From Salminus brasiliensis (lineage: Eukaryota; Chordata; Actinopteri; Characiformes; Bryconidae), in assembly GCF_030463535.1 (NCBI RefSeq), contig NC_132893.1, positions 18,150,027 to 18,214,026 on the forward strand: 64,000 bases of DNA. The letters are read 5' to 3'. Shown piece after piece: positions 22,790 to 38,440 of this stretch. The translations under genes were made by a program, and so were the position numbers. Each line of letters starts with the position of its first letter. Positions within the stretch are counted from its first letter, which is position 1. The notes below the pieces were generated by a model. It was given only the letters and a program-made list of their open reading frames with translations. It was not told where the DNA came from and searched no databases.

Positions 22790-22900
22790 ATTAGCTGGTA
22801 GTTTATACTCTCGCGAGTCCCGACTGGTAATGAACGTTAACTATTGGCCAATCACAGCGCACTTGGGCGGGGCTTGAGCACAGGACAGTCATCCGGGCGA
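22790..22900 (+). promoter_or_regulatory. ccdc169: GC-rich promoter, probably of ccdc169
   Basis: TCTCGCGAG (22809-22817) is close to the TCTCGCGAGA promoter element. A palindromic ATTGGCCAAT at 22843-22852 gives CCAAT boxes on both strands, and a GC box GGGCGGGGC is at 22865-22873. No coding exon follows directly. A good donor, CTAAG/GTAAAT, is at 23075/23076, and the first coding exon of ccdc169 has an acceptor (ACTTTCAG) only 3 bp before its ATG. I infer an untranslated exon of about 22890-23075 spliced to 24583. The symmetrical CCAAT could also allow antisense transcription. Confidence 0.55.
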
Positions 22901-23075
22901 TGAATCAAAGCGATGGGAATCGATTCCTATGTTTGATTTTTGTCTTTTCGATCCTCCATTGCAAAAACAAAACAAAAACACACACATGCCCTCGTACACA
23001 GGCATGTATTTGTTTGCTGCTGAAGTTCACAGGGGAGCTATGCTAGCTAACTTTCTTACATTGAGGAAATCTAAG

Positions 23076-24582
23076 GTAAATCTGTATTCTTTAGGACTCT
23101 CCACGTAATGCACTGTATACAACATCTAGAGCCATTTGTGTTTCGCCCATAGTGTCCTATTGATGTAGCGATGATGCTTTAACTGTGAACAAACCGTGCC
23201 TTTGTGAAGTCGTGCCCTGTACAGGGAGTAGGGGGCAAATTTGAATAGCTCTTAAACATGGAGAGCTGAATAGTTGATAAAGGCAGAAGTTGTGAGTTGA
23301 ATAGAGGTTTAATTATAACCATCCAGCCTTGAGCAGTGTGCGATATAGCTACCTCTCGGCGTGTTAGGGGGTGAGGCTGTTATCATGTCTCTAAAACTAC
23401 TAGAACTAAAGAATAAACATTAAACAAGCAAAACCTGAGAAACCTCAGCTAATTGTGATTTATGGAAATAATAAATACCGTATACCATAGGGGGGTGTGT
23501 GTGTGTGTAGGATAATACTAAGTCCGCTGTCCTAGTTAGTCAGCTAACGGTGGTGTGTCACCATTCTCCGTTTCTTTATAAAACTAGCCTGTTTTTTATT
23601 TTATTTTTATTTTTTTTAAGTCATTATTTTTTTTAAACTAATATTGTATTATAATCCAACGACAGAGACTCTCTGGGTGGAGAAAACAGGTGTTCAGCTA
23701 ACTGTGGGTAAATGGGTGGGTTCACCACAGCGCCCCTTGCGGCAGAGCAGTGCTTCAACTTCAGTTATATTACATTTACATTAACATTTAAGAAATGTTA
23801 CTCACAAAAGCTGATTCACTGTTTACTCAGAAAAACACCCTTAGCTAGTTTGTATAGACCAGGATCCAAAAGATCCTCTAAGCTTAGACGGACTTGACCG
23901 TGACACCCCGGGCGAGGTCGTTCCACCCCTTCGGTGCCAGGACAGAAACGAGCCTGGATGCTTGTCGTCCGTAGATCTTAAAACATTAAAGACATAAATG
24001 TGCTGTTTTTCATTTCCTAAACGTCTTTTTAACTATTGATTAGATTAGCGGGACATCCTTGAATTTGGATTTTGAGACTTTCAGCGGTTAGTTAATGTTA
24101 AATGTCCTCCCCCAGGACCTTGTGATTGACGACTTTGCCACAGGTAGAAAAGCTCAATTCTAAAGGTAAGAGTTTGTCTTGATTATTCAAGTGAATAACT
24201 AAGAAGAACTAACAGCGAAATGGCTCGATTACATGATTTTAGGACCGGAAATGACTTTGATGGTCATGAAACTTTTGTTGGCCTTTTGTTTTTAACCCAT
24301 AAATGCGAAAATACTGACGGTAAACTGCTTTCGTACAACATTTTCAGTTTACTTCTCCCCTAATTTGTCCAAAATACAGCCAGTTTCAGATCGGAAAATT
24401 ACTTGAGGGGACGAACGACGTCGGACAAACGACGCGGAATCGAGTTCAAAGCTTCAGAGTCGAGACAAACGGCTGGCATCGGAGAATCGACTCCTCCTCC
24501 TAGGATTCACTTCACGTTTCCATTGGTTACAGGGTAACAGTGCTCACAGGGGCGTCGGTGTAAACTATAGCACAACTTTCAG
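23076..24582. other. Inferred 5' UTR intron of ccdc169
   Basis: It contains a GT run near 23496-23508, A/T-rich text at 23590-23650 and a 22-nt segment at 24144-24165 bounded by CCACAG and GTAAGA, which could be a micro-exon. A palindrome GTTAC-AGG-GTAAC is at 24526-24538. No coding exon was recognised. Confidence 0.45.
24526..24538. promoter_or_regulatory. X-box-like palindrome
   Basis: GTTAC, a 3-bp spacer and GTAAC form an inverted repeat 60 bp before the ccdc169 start codon. It resembles the RFX-bound X-box (GTNRCC with RGYAAC half-sites) but is not a perfect match. An ATTGG (inverted CCAAT) overlaps its left edge at 24522-24526. Confidence 0.35.
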
Positions 24583-24585
24583 AAG

Positions 24586-30201
<5,616 letters not shown>

Positions 30202-31849
30202 TACGAGGGGCTCAAAACGATAGAGGAAGTGCTGGCCATGTTGAGAATGAAGATCAGGATGACATGCCCTGTCACCCCAATCCTATAACAGTATACAGTG
30301 TTTTTTTTTTTTTCAGGGACTGTGTTAACAAGACTATAATAAAACAAGAGTGCCAACAATACCAACAATGCATACTCAACATTGCAAAACTGAACAACGT
30401 GGTATAATAAACATGCAGGACAAGACAGCATGAGACAGATGGAGAAGAATGTTCAGTACATTATGCAAATTATATGTGAACTGTAACAGGAGAATAGTGT
30501 CAGACGTGTCCCAGAAGGGGCAGCAATACACAGATGACCCAAGATGCCAGTTTAATATATAAAATGTATATATTATAGTATATTATAGTGAATTATATAT
30601 CATATTTAATAGTGAATATTAAAAAAGTGAATTGACAGTGCCTACTTATGAAGCACATGGGGTTGTGGGTTCGATACCTGGGCTCAGCAAGCTGCCACTG
30701 TTTTCAACACTAATGATGAACATGATTGACTTGTCTTGTAAACTTAACCTAATTACAGCATGTATTCTCCAACATATGTTCAACAGTTCATATGGCAGTG
30801 AAAAGGAATGCCTCGCACAAATGTCCGTCGTTGTTTTATGAAGCAGTGTTTTCAAACGTGGTGTCTTTTGGTCGTCCCCAGGTCAGTTCACTATGTAGCA
30901 AATGATGTATAGTGAATAGTGAATGAGTTAAACAGTGAGCCATTCCGAACGCTGCGTTTCTCTTTGCATTGGAGGGGACTAATTCTGAACATAAACCCCA
31001 GACACGTTTCAAACTTATATTTGATGTACTCACTAGCAAACTATGACTCAAACAGCATGTAGCATGTGTAGCGTTTGACTCAAAGTCACCTCTTTAGGGT
31101 AGCTGCACTACTAGGCATGCACACACTATTTTTTGATTATTATTTGATTTTGATGCTTGCGGTCGCTTCATGGCCAACACCAGAGAGAGTGAAATGCTTG
31201 TACTCGTCGACTCTGTCATCTCCTTTCTCAGAAATAATGTCGTGATCAACTCGAGGGGAAAGAACCAGCAGGGTGTGTTGACAAAGACGTGTGGAACTGG
31301 GAGTTCTGTACATCATGAGTTTGTTAATCACCAGCCTCAGCAGGAGTCTGGACTTTATATTTAGCTTTTAGCTTCGACTCAACCGCTCTCCTAAACTCAG
31401 AGAGGCTAAGAGAAAATAACTCGAAAAGCAACTTTTCCCATAGGAAGCTTTAGTAATCAGGAACCAAACTTTGCTGTTGCAGGCTGAGTAGTAGTGAATG
31501 TCTCACTTTCAAATTTGATTAGTATGGTTTGAATTTCATAAGATTGATCCTACTGTAATGGTTTCTCAGTAATCTCAGTCTCCTCGAGCTGCAGCTCTGC
31601 CTCCCTACAGCAGTTCCACAGTTTTTAAAGGCTGGCTAGTGGGTTTATTTAAGTGTGTTACCGTCCAAGGCCCATCCAGTGGAAGGGAAATAATGGTGTG
31701 CTGATGCTAACTAATATGCCACCTAGCAAAGCTTTTTCACTCATAAGGGCATTTGTCCTATTACTTACACTCGAACCCTCGCACCCCTTGTTTGCTTAGG
31801 TGGGTCGCATTTCTTTTAATATCTCCAACAAGGCTGCTAATGAGTGCAC
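30202..31849. other. Spacer between ccdc169 and dclk1, part 1
   Basis: It holds the ccdc169 3' flank, a T run at 30300-30313, AT-rich text at 30550-30620, a SINE fragment at 30655-30705 (GGGTTCGATACCTGGGCTC) and otherwise unassigned text. Mammals carry SOHLH2 in this interval, but no bHLH exon or other domain was found. The open frame 31170-31364 has no recognisable family. Confidence 0.5.
30655..30705 (+). mobile_element. SINE fragment
   Basis: GTTGTGGGTTCGATACCTGG followed by AGCAAGCTGCCACT matches the box B region of the SINE at 26750-26993. Everything upstream and downstream is lost. Confidence 0.65.
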
Positions 31850-32505
31850 CCTATGAGCAAGTCCACATCAGAACACTCTGCTGTGAAGTCTCTAGAGTTT
31901 ACTCAGAATGTCCTAATAAAGAAAAGCCATCTGGTGAATGGCAGTTCTGCAGACAGAAGTGACTTGTAGATTAGAGAAGTCAACAGAGAATAGCCAGACT
32001 GGTTGGAGCTGCCAGAAAGGCTACAGTTATTCAGATAACCACTCTGTACAATTGCTGTATAGTGACCAGTATCTCAGACTGCACAACAAGTTAAACCTCG
32101 ATGGGTTTCATCAGCAGAAAACCACAAGGGTTTCATTTCTGTCAGCCAAGAACAAAATGCTGATGCTGCAGTGGGCACAGGCCTGCCAATACTGGATAGC
32201 TGCAAGTGTCCACAGTCCAGGCTGGTGAAGGTGGTGTAATGGTATGGGGGACACTTAAATGGTCTGTTTGGTTATTGTTGCTTACCCTGTGCGTCCCTTC
32301 ATCACCACAATTTACCCATCTTCTAATGGCTACTTCCAGAAAGATGATGCACCATGTGACAGTGAGTTCAGTGTTCTTTATTGGCCATCGTATTCATCAG
32401 ATCTGCATGACCGTCATGTCAACATGGACCAGAGTCTTAAAGGAATGCTTTCCACGTATTGTAGAATTCATGCCAATGGCGAATTGAGCTTGTTTTGAGT
32501 GCCAA
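31850..32505 (+). mobile_element. Tc1-like transposon remnant, sense
   Basis: The + strand text follows a Tc1-like transposase gene in order: GAATAGCCAGACTGGTTGGA, ACAGTTATTCAGATAACCAC, TCAGCCAAGAACAAAATGC, CTGCAGTGGGCACAGGC, GGTGTAATGGTATGGG, CCCATCTTCTAATGGCTACT and GATGATGCACCATGTGACA. Frames switch several times because of indels, and the ends are missing. Same family as 17455-17810 and 48779-49560. Confidence 0.8.
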
Positions 32506-33353
32506 GAAAAACTTTTCCCTACCCAGCAGTAGTATAGCGTTCCTAATGAAGTGCTCAGTTAGTGTACTGTCAGTCTTTGATCACACTGTCCTCATCCAGA
32601 AACTGAACCTTTAAATAAATCATGAAGTTAAATAAATCATTCCTGATGTGAAGTTTAAATGAGTTTTGAGCACTCAGAGTCTTCATCTTCATCCTCTGCA
32701 TTAAATTATTATTGAGTTTACTTTGCCTTTAGGAATGTGATTAGGCTGCTCAGGAAGCCTGCTTTGCAATGCGTCATGTTTACCATCATTGCAGCATATG
32801 CAGAGAAATGGCTGTAATTCTGACCACTAATGTCAAAAAAGCTGGTCCTGTGAATCATTGAGCTAATAAAATAGGACACATTTCATAAATATTTGAAGCA
32901 AACACATCTTCATTTTCCACATTTTCATTATTTTTTCTTTCTGCAGTCGTGACGTTTCACCATGCAGGAACACTCGTAGAAGAAGTTTGTTAGCTATGCA
33001 GGCCTTAAGTCGAAGCATGTGACAAAATGAACCAATCATGCAACCCCACATGCGGCACTGGGAGCAGATAGCTTCTTGCAGTGGGCCGCACCAGAGTCCG
33101 GTTGAAGAGAACCCCACACCACAGATTTCTGGGGGACCTGGGATCTTCACCTATTGCAAAAAGCTTCTAGTTCTGTGAGATATTTGGACTGTCTTTCATG
33201 TACTGCTCTTTCAAGGTCTGTTTTTTTTTTTTTTTTTTTTTTTTTTTGTTTAGTTTTGAGGGCCATGGCAAAACCTTCAGCTTGTGCCTGTTGAGGAAGT
33301 CCATTGTGGATTTTCAGGTGGGTTTAGCATTATTATCCTGCTGCAGAACCCTT

Positions 33354-33359
33354 TTTATA

Positions 33360-33402
<43 letters not shown>
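33354..33402. repeat. (ATT)n microsatellite
   Basis: About 15 ATT units inside the antisense Tc1-like element. On the + strand it reads as poly-Ile or poly-Tyr in spurious frames. Confidence 0.9.
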
Positions 33403-33403
<1 letters not shown>

Positions 33404-33784
33404 GATGATCATTATTATTTACATATACCATGTTTGCTTCCAGAATTTGCTGTTATTTACCCCCAACCTTCCCTTGATCTGTGAAATGTTTCCGGTGCCC
33501 ATGGCTGCAACACAAACCCTAAGCATGATCCATCCGTCCCACGCATAACAGTTGGAAAGGTGTTCTTGACATAGAATTCTGCATTCTTTATTCTTTACCA
33601 ATATAGCTTTGGTCATTTTTAATGATTCTCATTAATTTGTTACTTAATTTTGATGTAAGGCTGCAGAAAAAAACCTTTCTTCTAATGACTCCTCCATGAA
33701 GGTCATCATTGTGCAAGTGTTGCTGCACAGTAGAATAGTGCACCACCACTCCAGAGTCTGCTAAATTTGCTTAAAAGCTCTTTT

Positions 33785-34295
33785 TTTGCTCTTTGGCCTC
33801 TTTTTTTTTTTACTGCAAGGCCAAATGGTTCTGAGCACGGAAGGGGAACTGTTCCGGTGGCTTTTCTAACACACGGTTCGCCAAAGAACGCTTACGAACC
33901 GGGCTAAGCCGGCTTTTCTCAGCACGACTAGCTAACCGCACTTGGGCTTAATAATGTAGGGATCCGCGTTTCGGCTACACACTTGCGCCACCTTCGTGCT
34001 CTGAGATCCGGGACAGTGCAGTCAGTAAATGGAGGAACCTGTATCTTGGTCTGTGAGGCTAATGTAGCTAACTCCCCTATAGCCATCTGTGCCTACTGCA
34101 TACCAATAGCCATCTGTGCCTACTGCATACCAAAGTATCCACATATTCATGTGAAACAGACTTGTTTAAGTTCATTACACGGTGCTAACAGGTAAATTAC
34201 GGCCTCAGTAAATTAGCTAGCTACATTAGCCTTGTATTGTAGTACTGTTGCAAAGTTATTACGAGACATGCGGTGCAGCGTGGCCTTAGTAACCA
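33785..34295. mobile_element. Insertion nested in the Tc1-like element
   Basis: The Tc1-like text stops near 33780 and resumes near 34297. The inserted DNA is richer in CpG (CGGTTCGCC, GAACCGGGCTAAGCCGG, CGCGTTTCGG). It contains a 26-bp unit starting ATAGCCATCTGTGCC duplicated in tandem at about 34079-34131. A 19-bp stretch at 33847-33865 occurs as its perfect reverse complement at 61054-61072, inside another Tc1-like remnant, suggesting a shared small element. No coding capacity was seen. Confidence 0.5.
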
Positions 34296-34660
34296 TTTGG
34301 CCATTTCTTGGACTAGACCTCTAGCTGGCCTCTATCACTCCTGTTAACCGCTATTTCTAAATTACATCATTACATCACAAACTGAGACAGCAGCTACCTG
34401 AAAACACTATGGCACGTTTTCTTACAGCCTTCTCCTGCTTTATGGGCATCAATCATTTAAATTTCAGATGCTTTAAGGAGCACATGGCTGCTGATTGTTG
34501 GGACAGAGTTTGATGAGTCAAAGGTCAAAGGTATTCATAAAAGCACTTGCATCACCTGGTCTTAGTAAGAGACCTTGGTAAAAGGTATCTGAGAGATGCA
34601 AAAGTTTGGGCATGCCTGGTCAAAACTCTGTTACTGTGAGTGGTATAAGTGAGTAGAGCG

Positions 34661-35039
34661 GATCTCCAGCAGAACAGAGTGTGCTGTATTGATCTATCCT
34701 TGCAAAGATGTGTTATCTGCTGCTTATTGTGGCTGCCTTCTGCTCCTTTCCTCCTCTTTCCACGCGGGCAGTTTGACACTGAGGAGGCTGGAAGGACGGG
34801 GTGGAGGCATGGGCATCCCACCCGTTTTCCGCCAAGCTCCGCCTACGGCGTTGGGCTAGGTGGTAGGTACCGCTGTATTATACAGTCTGCTTTTTTTTTT
34901 TTTTTAGTTACTTTTTAGGTTATTAATTTTTTTTTTTACTTTTAACTTTTTGCGTGTTACTGTTGACACGATTTTACTCTTTTTACCCACCTACGTTTTT
35001 AATTTTTTTTCGGGTTTAGACTTGAATAAGAAGCTGCAC
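34661..35039. other. dclk1 upstream flank
   Basis: No exon or transposon was recognised. Several T runs lie at 34890-35010. Confidence 0.5.
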
Positions 35040-35165
35040 CGAGCGCAGTGGGCGGGGCGTGTCGGAGTACAGGCGGGAAAATCCCGTCAAGTACACTGCG
35101 GGGGTGTGAGAGCTGCGTAATCAGTGGGGGCGGGGCCAATGCAAATGAGGACACGACGCGGAGGA
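35040..35165 (+). promoter_or_regulatory. dclk1: dclk1 promoter, GC box/CCAAT/octamer
   Basis: A CpG-rich block with a GC box GGGCGGGGC at 35050-35058. A tight composite then follows: GC box GGGGCGGGGC at 35127-35136, CCAAT at 35136-35140 and the perfect octamer ATGCAAAT at 35139-35146, overlapping each other. The octamer is the POU/Oct factor site. No TATA element. It is followed by a probable untranslated exon. Confidence 0.7.
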
Positions 35166-35330
35166 TCCACCAGCAGCCTCCTCACTCTCCGAGCAGCAGC
35201 GCAGGAGGACGGAGAGAGGGACGCCGCAGAGGTGAACACAGGCTTTCGGACCGGCCAGGATCACGACCTGCATTTTGGCCGCCCAGAAGAAACTCGTATT
35301 TGTTGGTTTAACCTTCTGTCAGTGTTTTAA
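35166..35330 (+). other. dclk1: dclk1 untranslated first exon
   Basis: GC-rich sequence downstream of the octamer ends in a strong donor, GTTTTAA/GTAAGTAA, at 35330/35331. The next good acceptor before the DCLK1 start codon is CCTGCTAG at 36604, giving an intron of about 1.27 kb. The start site is estimated only from promoter spacing. Open frames here are not recognisable. Confidence 0.55.
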
Positions 35331-35583
35331 GTAAGTAAATTAGTCCGTTTCGTCATTCTGAAGTAGCTGCGGTGGAGTAAATGAAAGTCGTGGTCAGTGG
35401 GGCAGACGGGACGGGCTGCTTTAACGTTTACTAATCGTAGTTGCAGTGTTGGAGACAGCAGCAGTGGCTAAGCTGCTCTCTAAACTCTCTAAGCTAATGT
35501 CATTACACTTATAGGCTATTAGCCACGACTGCTGCATTGACTGTTTGACAACTACACCACGGCTGAGTGTAAACAGAGGTGTA

Positions 35584-35610
35584 CTGCTGCTGCTGCTGCT
35601 GCTGCTGCTG
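35584..35610. repeat. (CTG)9 trinucleotide repeat
   Basis: Nine perfect CTG units in the first dclk1 intron, about 250 bp after the inferred donor. On the minus strand it appears as poly-Ser in a spurious frame. Confidence 0.9.
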
Positions 35611-36356
35611 GCTGGGCTGTTAGCTAGGTCTGCTGAAGTAAATGCCATTATGCACTTTTCTCTGAGACTGTGAAAACGCCAGTGTTTGCCCCCTGTGTTT
35701 AATGAGTGGCTTAAACTCAGGCTACCTCTGTTTCAACAGAGAGGGGGGCACAGCTCTGACATCCAGGTTACCTACGCAGTCTTTAAAACGCAGCCTAAGC
35801 CTGGGCAGAGTTGCCTAAACATGTCTCCACAGATGCAATAACTTCCCAGTTATTACACATTTAACAGGCTCTAAAATCAGCCTTAATGTTCATTCAATTA
35901 ATCATTCATTCATTTTTACTTTATAAGTTATTATATATGATATACAAATGTCCAATTTATGAATGTAGCTTAAGCACACAGTTAAAAGTAGCTGAATAAA
36001 TATTTACCAAAGGAACCTTGTGGCTGTGTCTATCTACATGTCTGTAGAAACTGGATGTAATGAATAGACCAACATATTCTAAAGTGACTCTCATTACATG
36101 GACCTGCATTGAAAAGCTTCTCCTCTCACGTTACCATTTCAATAATAGAAGGTTTCGTTATGACAAAGACAAAGTTGAACCGATTTGTACAAATGTATCC
36201 TAAGCAATCTTATAATTATAGCAAAATAATACCCAGGCTGGCTGTACAAGGATTTCCTACTTTAAAGCAGCCATATGCGAGTGTACTTTTACTTTTACAC
36301 CACTGCAGTAAACACAAATCATGCTTTGAGCTCCCCCTAATGGACGACTATAAATG

Positions 36357-36424
36357 TGTGAGAGATACAGACCTGAGACCTGAAGTGAAAGAAGCATGTG
36401 GACTAAGGCGGTAGAGTAATATTA
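36357..36424 (+). repeat. Dispersed repeat, sense copy
   Basis: About 68 bp containing GAAGCATGTGGACTAAGGCG and GTAGAGTAATATTA. The reverse complement of this segment is found, with differences, at 55831-55896. This marks a dispersed element of unknown class whose full limits are not defined. Confidence 0.65.
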
Positions 36425-36625
36425 AAGCACTTAACACTAATATGGCTCGGGTTATGGTCTTGGGTTCTTGTGCAGCTCCACCAAAGTTACTGCATTCCGG
36501 TCCAGAGTTGCAATGGAGGACGTCCATCAACATGATTTTGAAACTCTTAGGGTAAAATTGCTATTAAAAAAAATTAATCAACATAGCTGTCTATTTCCTG
36601 CTAGGGCTCTCACCTTTTGGACGAA

Positions 36626-38440
36626 ATGGAGGAGCATTTTGATGAGAGAGACAAGGCTGAGCGGAAAGGCCGTGGCGGTTCACGGGCGAACGGGCTGCCG
36701 AGTCCCACCCACAGTGCCCACTGCAGCCTCTACCGGACACGGACCCTCAGGACCCTTAGCTCGGAGAAGAGGGCCAAGAAGGTGCGCTTCTATCGCAATG
36801 GCGACCGCTACTTCCATGGCATCGTGTACGCCGTGTCCAGCGACAGGTTCAGGTCATTCGACGCCCTGCTGGCTGACCTCACGCGCACGCTGGCTGACAA
36901 CGTGAACCTGCCCCAAGGGGTCCGGACCATCTACACCATAGATGGCTCCAAGAAGATCACCAGCATCGAGCAGCTGGTGGAGGGTGAGAAGTGAAGGGGC
37001 TTATTGTTGTCTGAATGTCCAGTAGGCCGTCATGTCTTGATGTACCTTGCTATATCTCACTGAGCAGAAGAGTTTTCATGATGATTACACAGAGCCATCT
37101 CATTAATCACGTACACAAAGTACACTATGGTACAGAGCAGTTTCCGGTACAGCTGAACAGCACTGCATGCATTGAGCCACACACACGGCTGATTGACAGG
37201 TCCATTAAATTCTGATGGAGTGTCGAAATGCTTGGGACAAATCGATACGATTTGGGAGACGTCAATCAGTTGGTCCTGGCAGAGTGTTTGTTGACTTTGC
37301 CCGAGTGTATTGCCTGTGGTGCTTTCCCTCAGACGCCTCTTTTGAAGCGTGTGATTACATTGTTATGTAGTCGTTGTTATGCCTTAAGGCTTTAATATCA
37401 TGTAAAGGTCAGGCTTATGTAGGTATTGTTAACAGTTTCACACATTTTCATTCGTTTTAGTCTGTTGTACACTGACTGAAATGGCAAATAATGGCCATTA
37501 ATTTCATAACTAAGGCAGCATCTTCACCTGAGCTGTACATCCTGTCTATAGCTCATGTTTGGACAAGTTATTGTTTGAGGCAGGCAACTAACATGCTAAG
37601 CTCTGTCAATTAAATTCAGAGAAAAACTGCATCCCCTAAGGAAAAAAGGTTAAAGGCTACTGTAACCAAAATATGTCGCACTTTTTATGTCCCAGGTAAA
37701 CGTTTTTAGCATCTACAGAAGTAAGACGGGCAGTACTGTGTCTGATTTAGTGAGGTACCAATAGATAGAAGTGCTAATAAACTGTATAAATTTATTGCTT
37801 ATATTATACGATTATTATTATTGTTAAATGATTCGTCCATCTTGGATTTGGAACACCGGGTCGGTGAGGCTCTCCTGACTTTCTACGTAGGAAATCCGTC
37901 TTGTGGAGGCATTCCAGTTGAAATGTCCTACTTGGGACGTCTCTCTGTCCAGTTTTCTGGCTGTGACAAGTCTGACTTTAGAAACCGCATGTGTCTGTGA
38001 TACATTTCGTCATAGGATTGTCTTCAATAGTCTGATATTGATATAATGTTGAAATTGTTATGGAGCCACTGTTTTTTCTTGGTTTCATTCCAGGAGAAAG
38101 TTATGTGTGTGGGTCTATCGAGGCCTTCAAAAAGCTTGACTACACCAAGAACGTCAACCCCAACTGGTCCGTGAATGTGAAGGCCTCCGCCACCTCCAGG
38201 TGCCCTCCATCGCTGTCCAGCTCCAAAACAGGGCCCGGTGAAGCCAAAGAGTGCAAAGACTTCATCAGGCCCAAACTGGTCACCATTGTACGCAGCGGGG
38301 TGAAGCCGCGCAAAGCCGTGCGCATCCTGCTCAACAAGAAGACGGCGCACTCGTTCGAGCAGGTGCTCACTGACATCACAGACGCCATAAAGCTCGACTC
38401 TGGTGTCGTTAAGAGAATTTACACCCTGGAAGGAAAGCAG
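36626..38440 (+). CDS. dclk1: Doublecortin-like kinase 1, first two coding exons (partial)
   Basis: Coding exons 36626-36983 (119 codons plus 1 base) and 38094-38440 join in phase to give 235 aa. Exon 1 encodes the family N-terminus [19 protein letters not shown], then [12 protein letters not shown] and the first doublecortin domain from [15 protein letters not shown] (about residue 51) through [13 protein letters not shown]. Exon 2 encodes [28 protein letters not shown], a variable linker, and the second doublecortin domain ([19 protein letters not shown] to [12 protein letters not shown]). These domains bind and stabilise microtubules in neurons. The remaining DCX tail, Ser/Pro-rich linker and kinase domain lie beyond 64000. 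DCLK1 rather than DCX is chosen from CGSIEAFKK and from synteny. Translation starts at the ATG equivalent to human Met7; the context CGAAATGG is good. Confidence 0.93.

Larger units (their letters stand above)
33240..34660 (-). mobile_element. Near full-length Tc1-like element, antisense, interrupted
   Basis: On the minus strand this carries the order of a Tc1-like element of a third family. Matching words on the + strand are TTGTGCCTGTTGAGG, GCTTCCAGAATTTGCTG, TGAAATGTTTCCGGTGCC, CTAAGCATGATCCATCC, CACCACTCCAGAGTCTGC, GCCTTCTCCTGCTTTATGGG and ATGGCTGCTGATTGTTGGGA. An end-like stretch, CAAAAGTTTGGGCATGCC, is near 34600. The element is interrupted by an ATT microsatellite (33354-33402) and by about 510 bp of foreign DNA (33785-34295). 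It is inactive. A fragment of the same family lies at 46045-46200. Confidence 0.75.
35331..36604. other. dclk1 5' UTR intron
   Basis: It contains (CTG)9 at 35584-35610 and a dispersed repeat segment at 36357-36424 whose reverse complement recurs at 55831-55896. The open frame 36109-36414 lies over this repeat and is not a gene. Confidence 0.6.

Noticed and set aside
31170-31364. 64-aa open frame in the SOHLH2 interval
   Set aside because: Considered as a SOHLH2 remnant, but no bHLH residues or splice signals support it.
36109-36414. 101-aa open frame upstream of dclk1
   Set aside because: It overlaps a dispersed repeat shared with 55831-55896, and no domain is seen.
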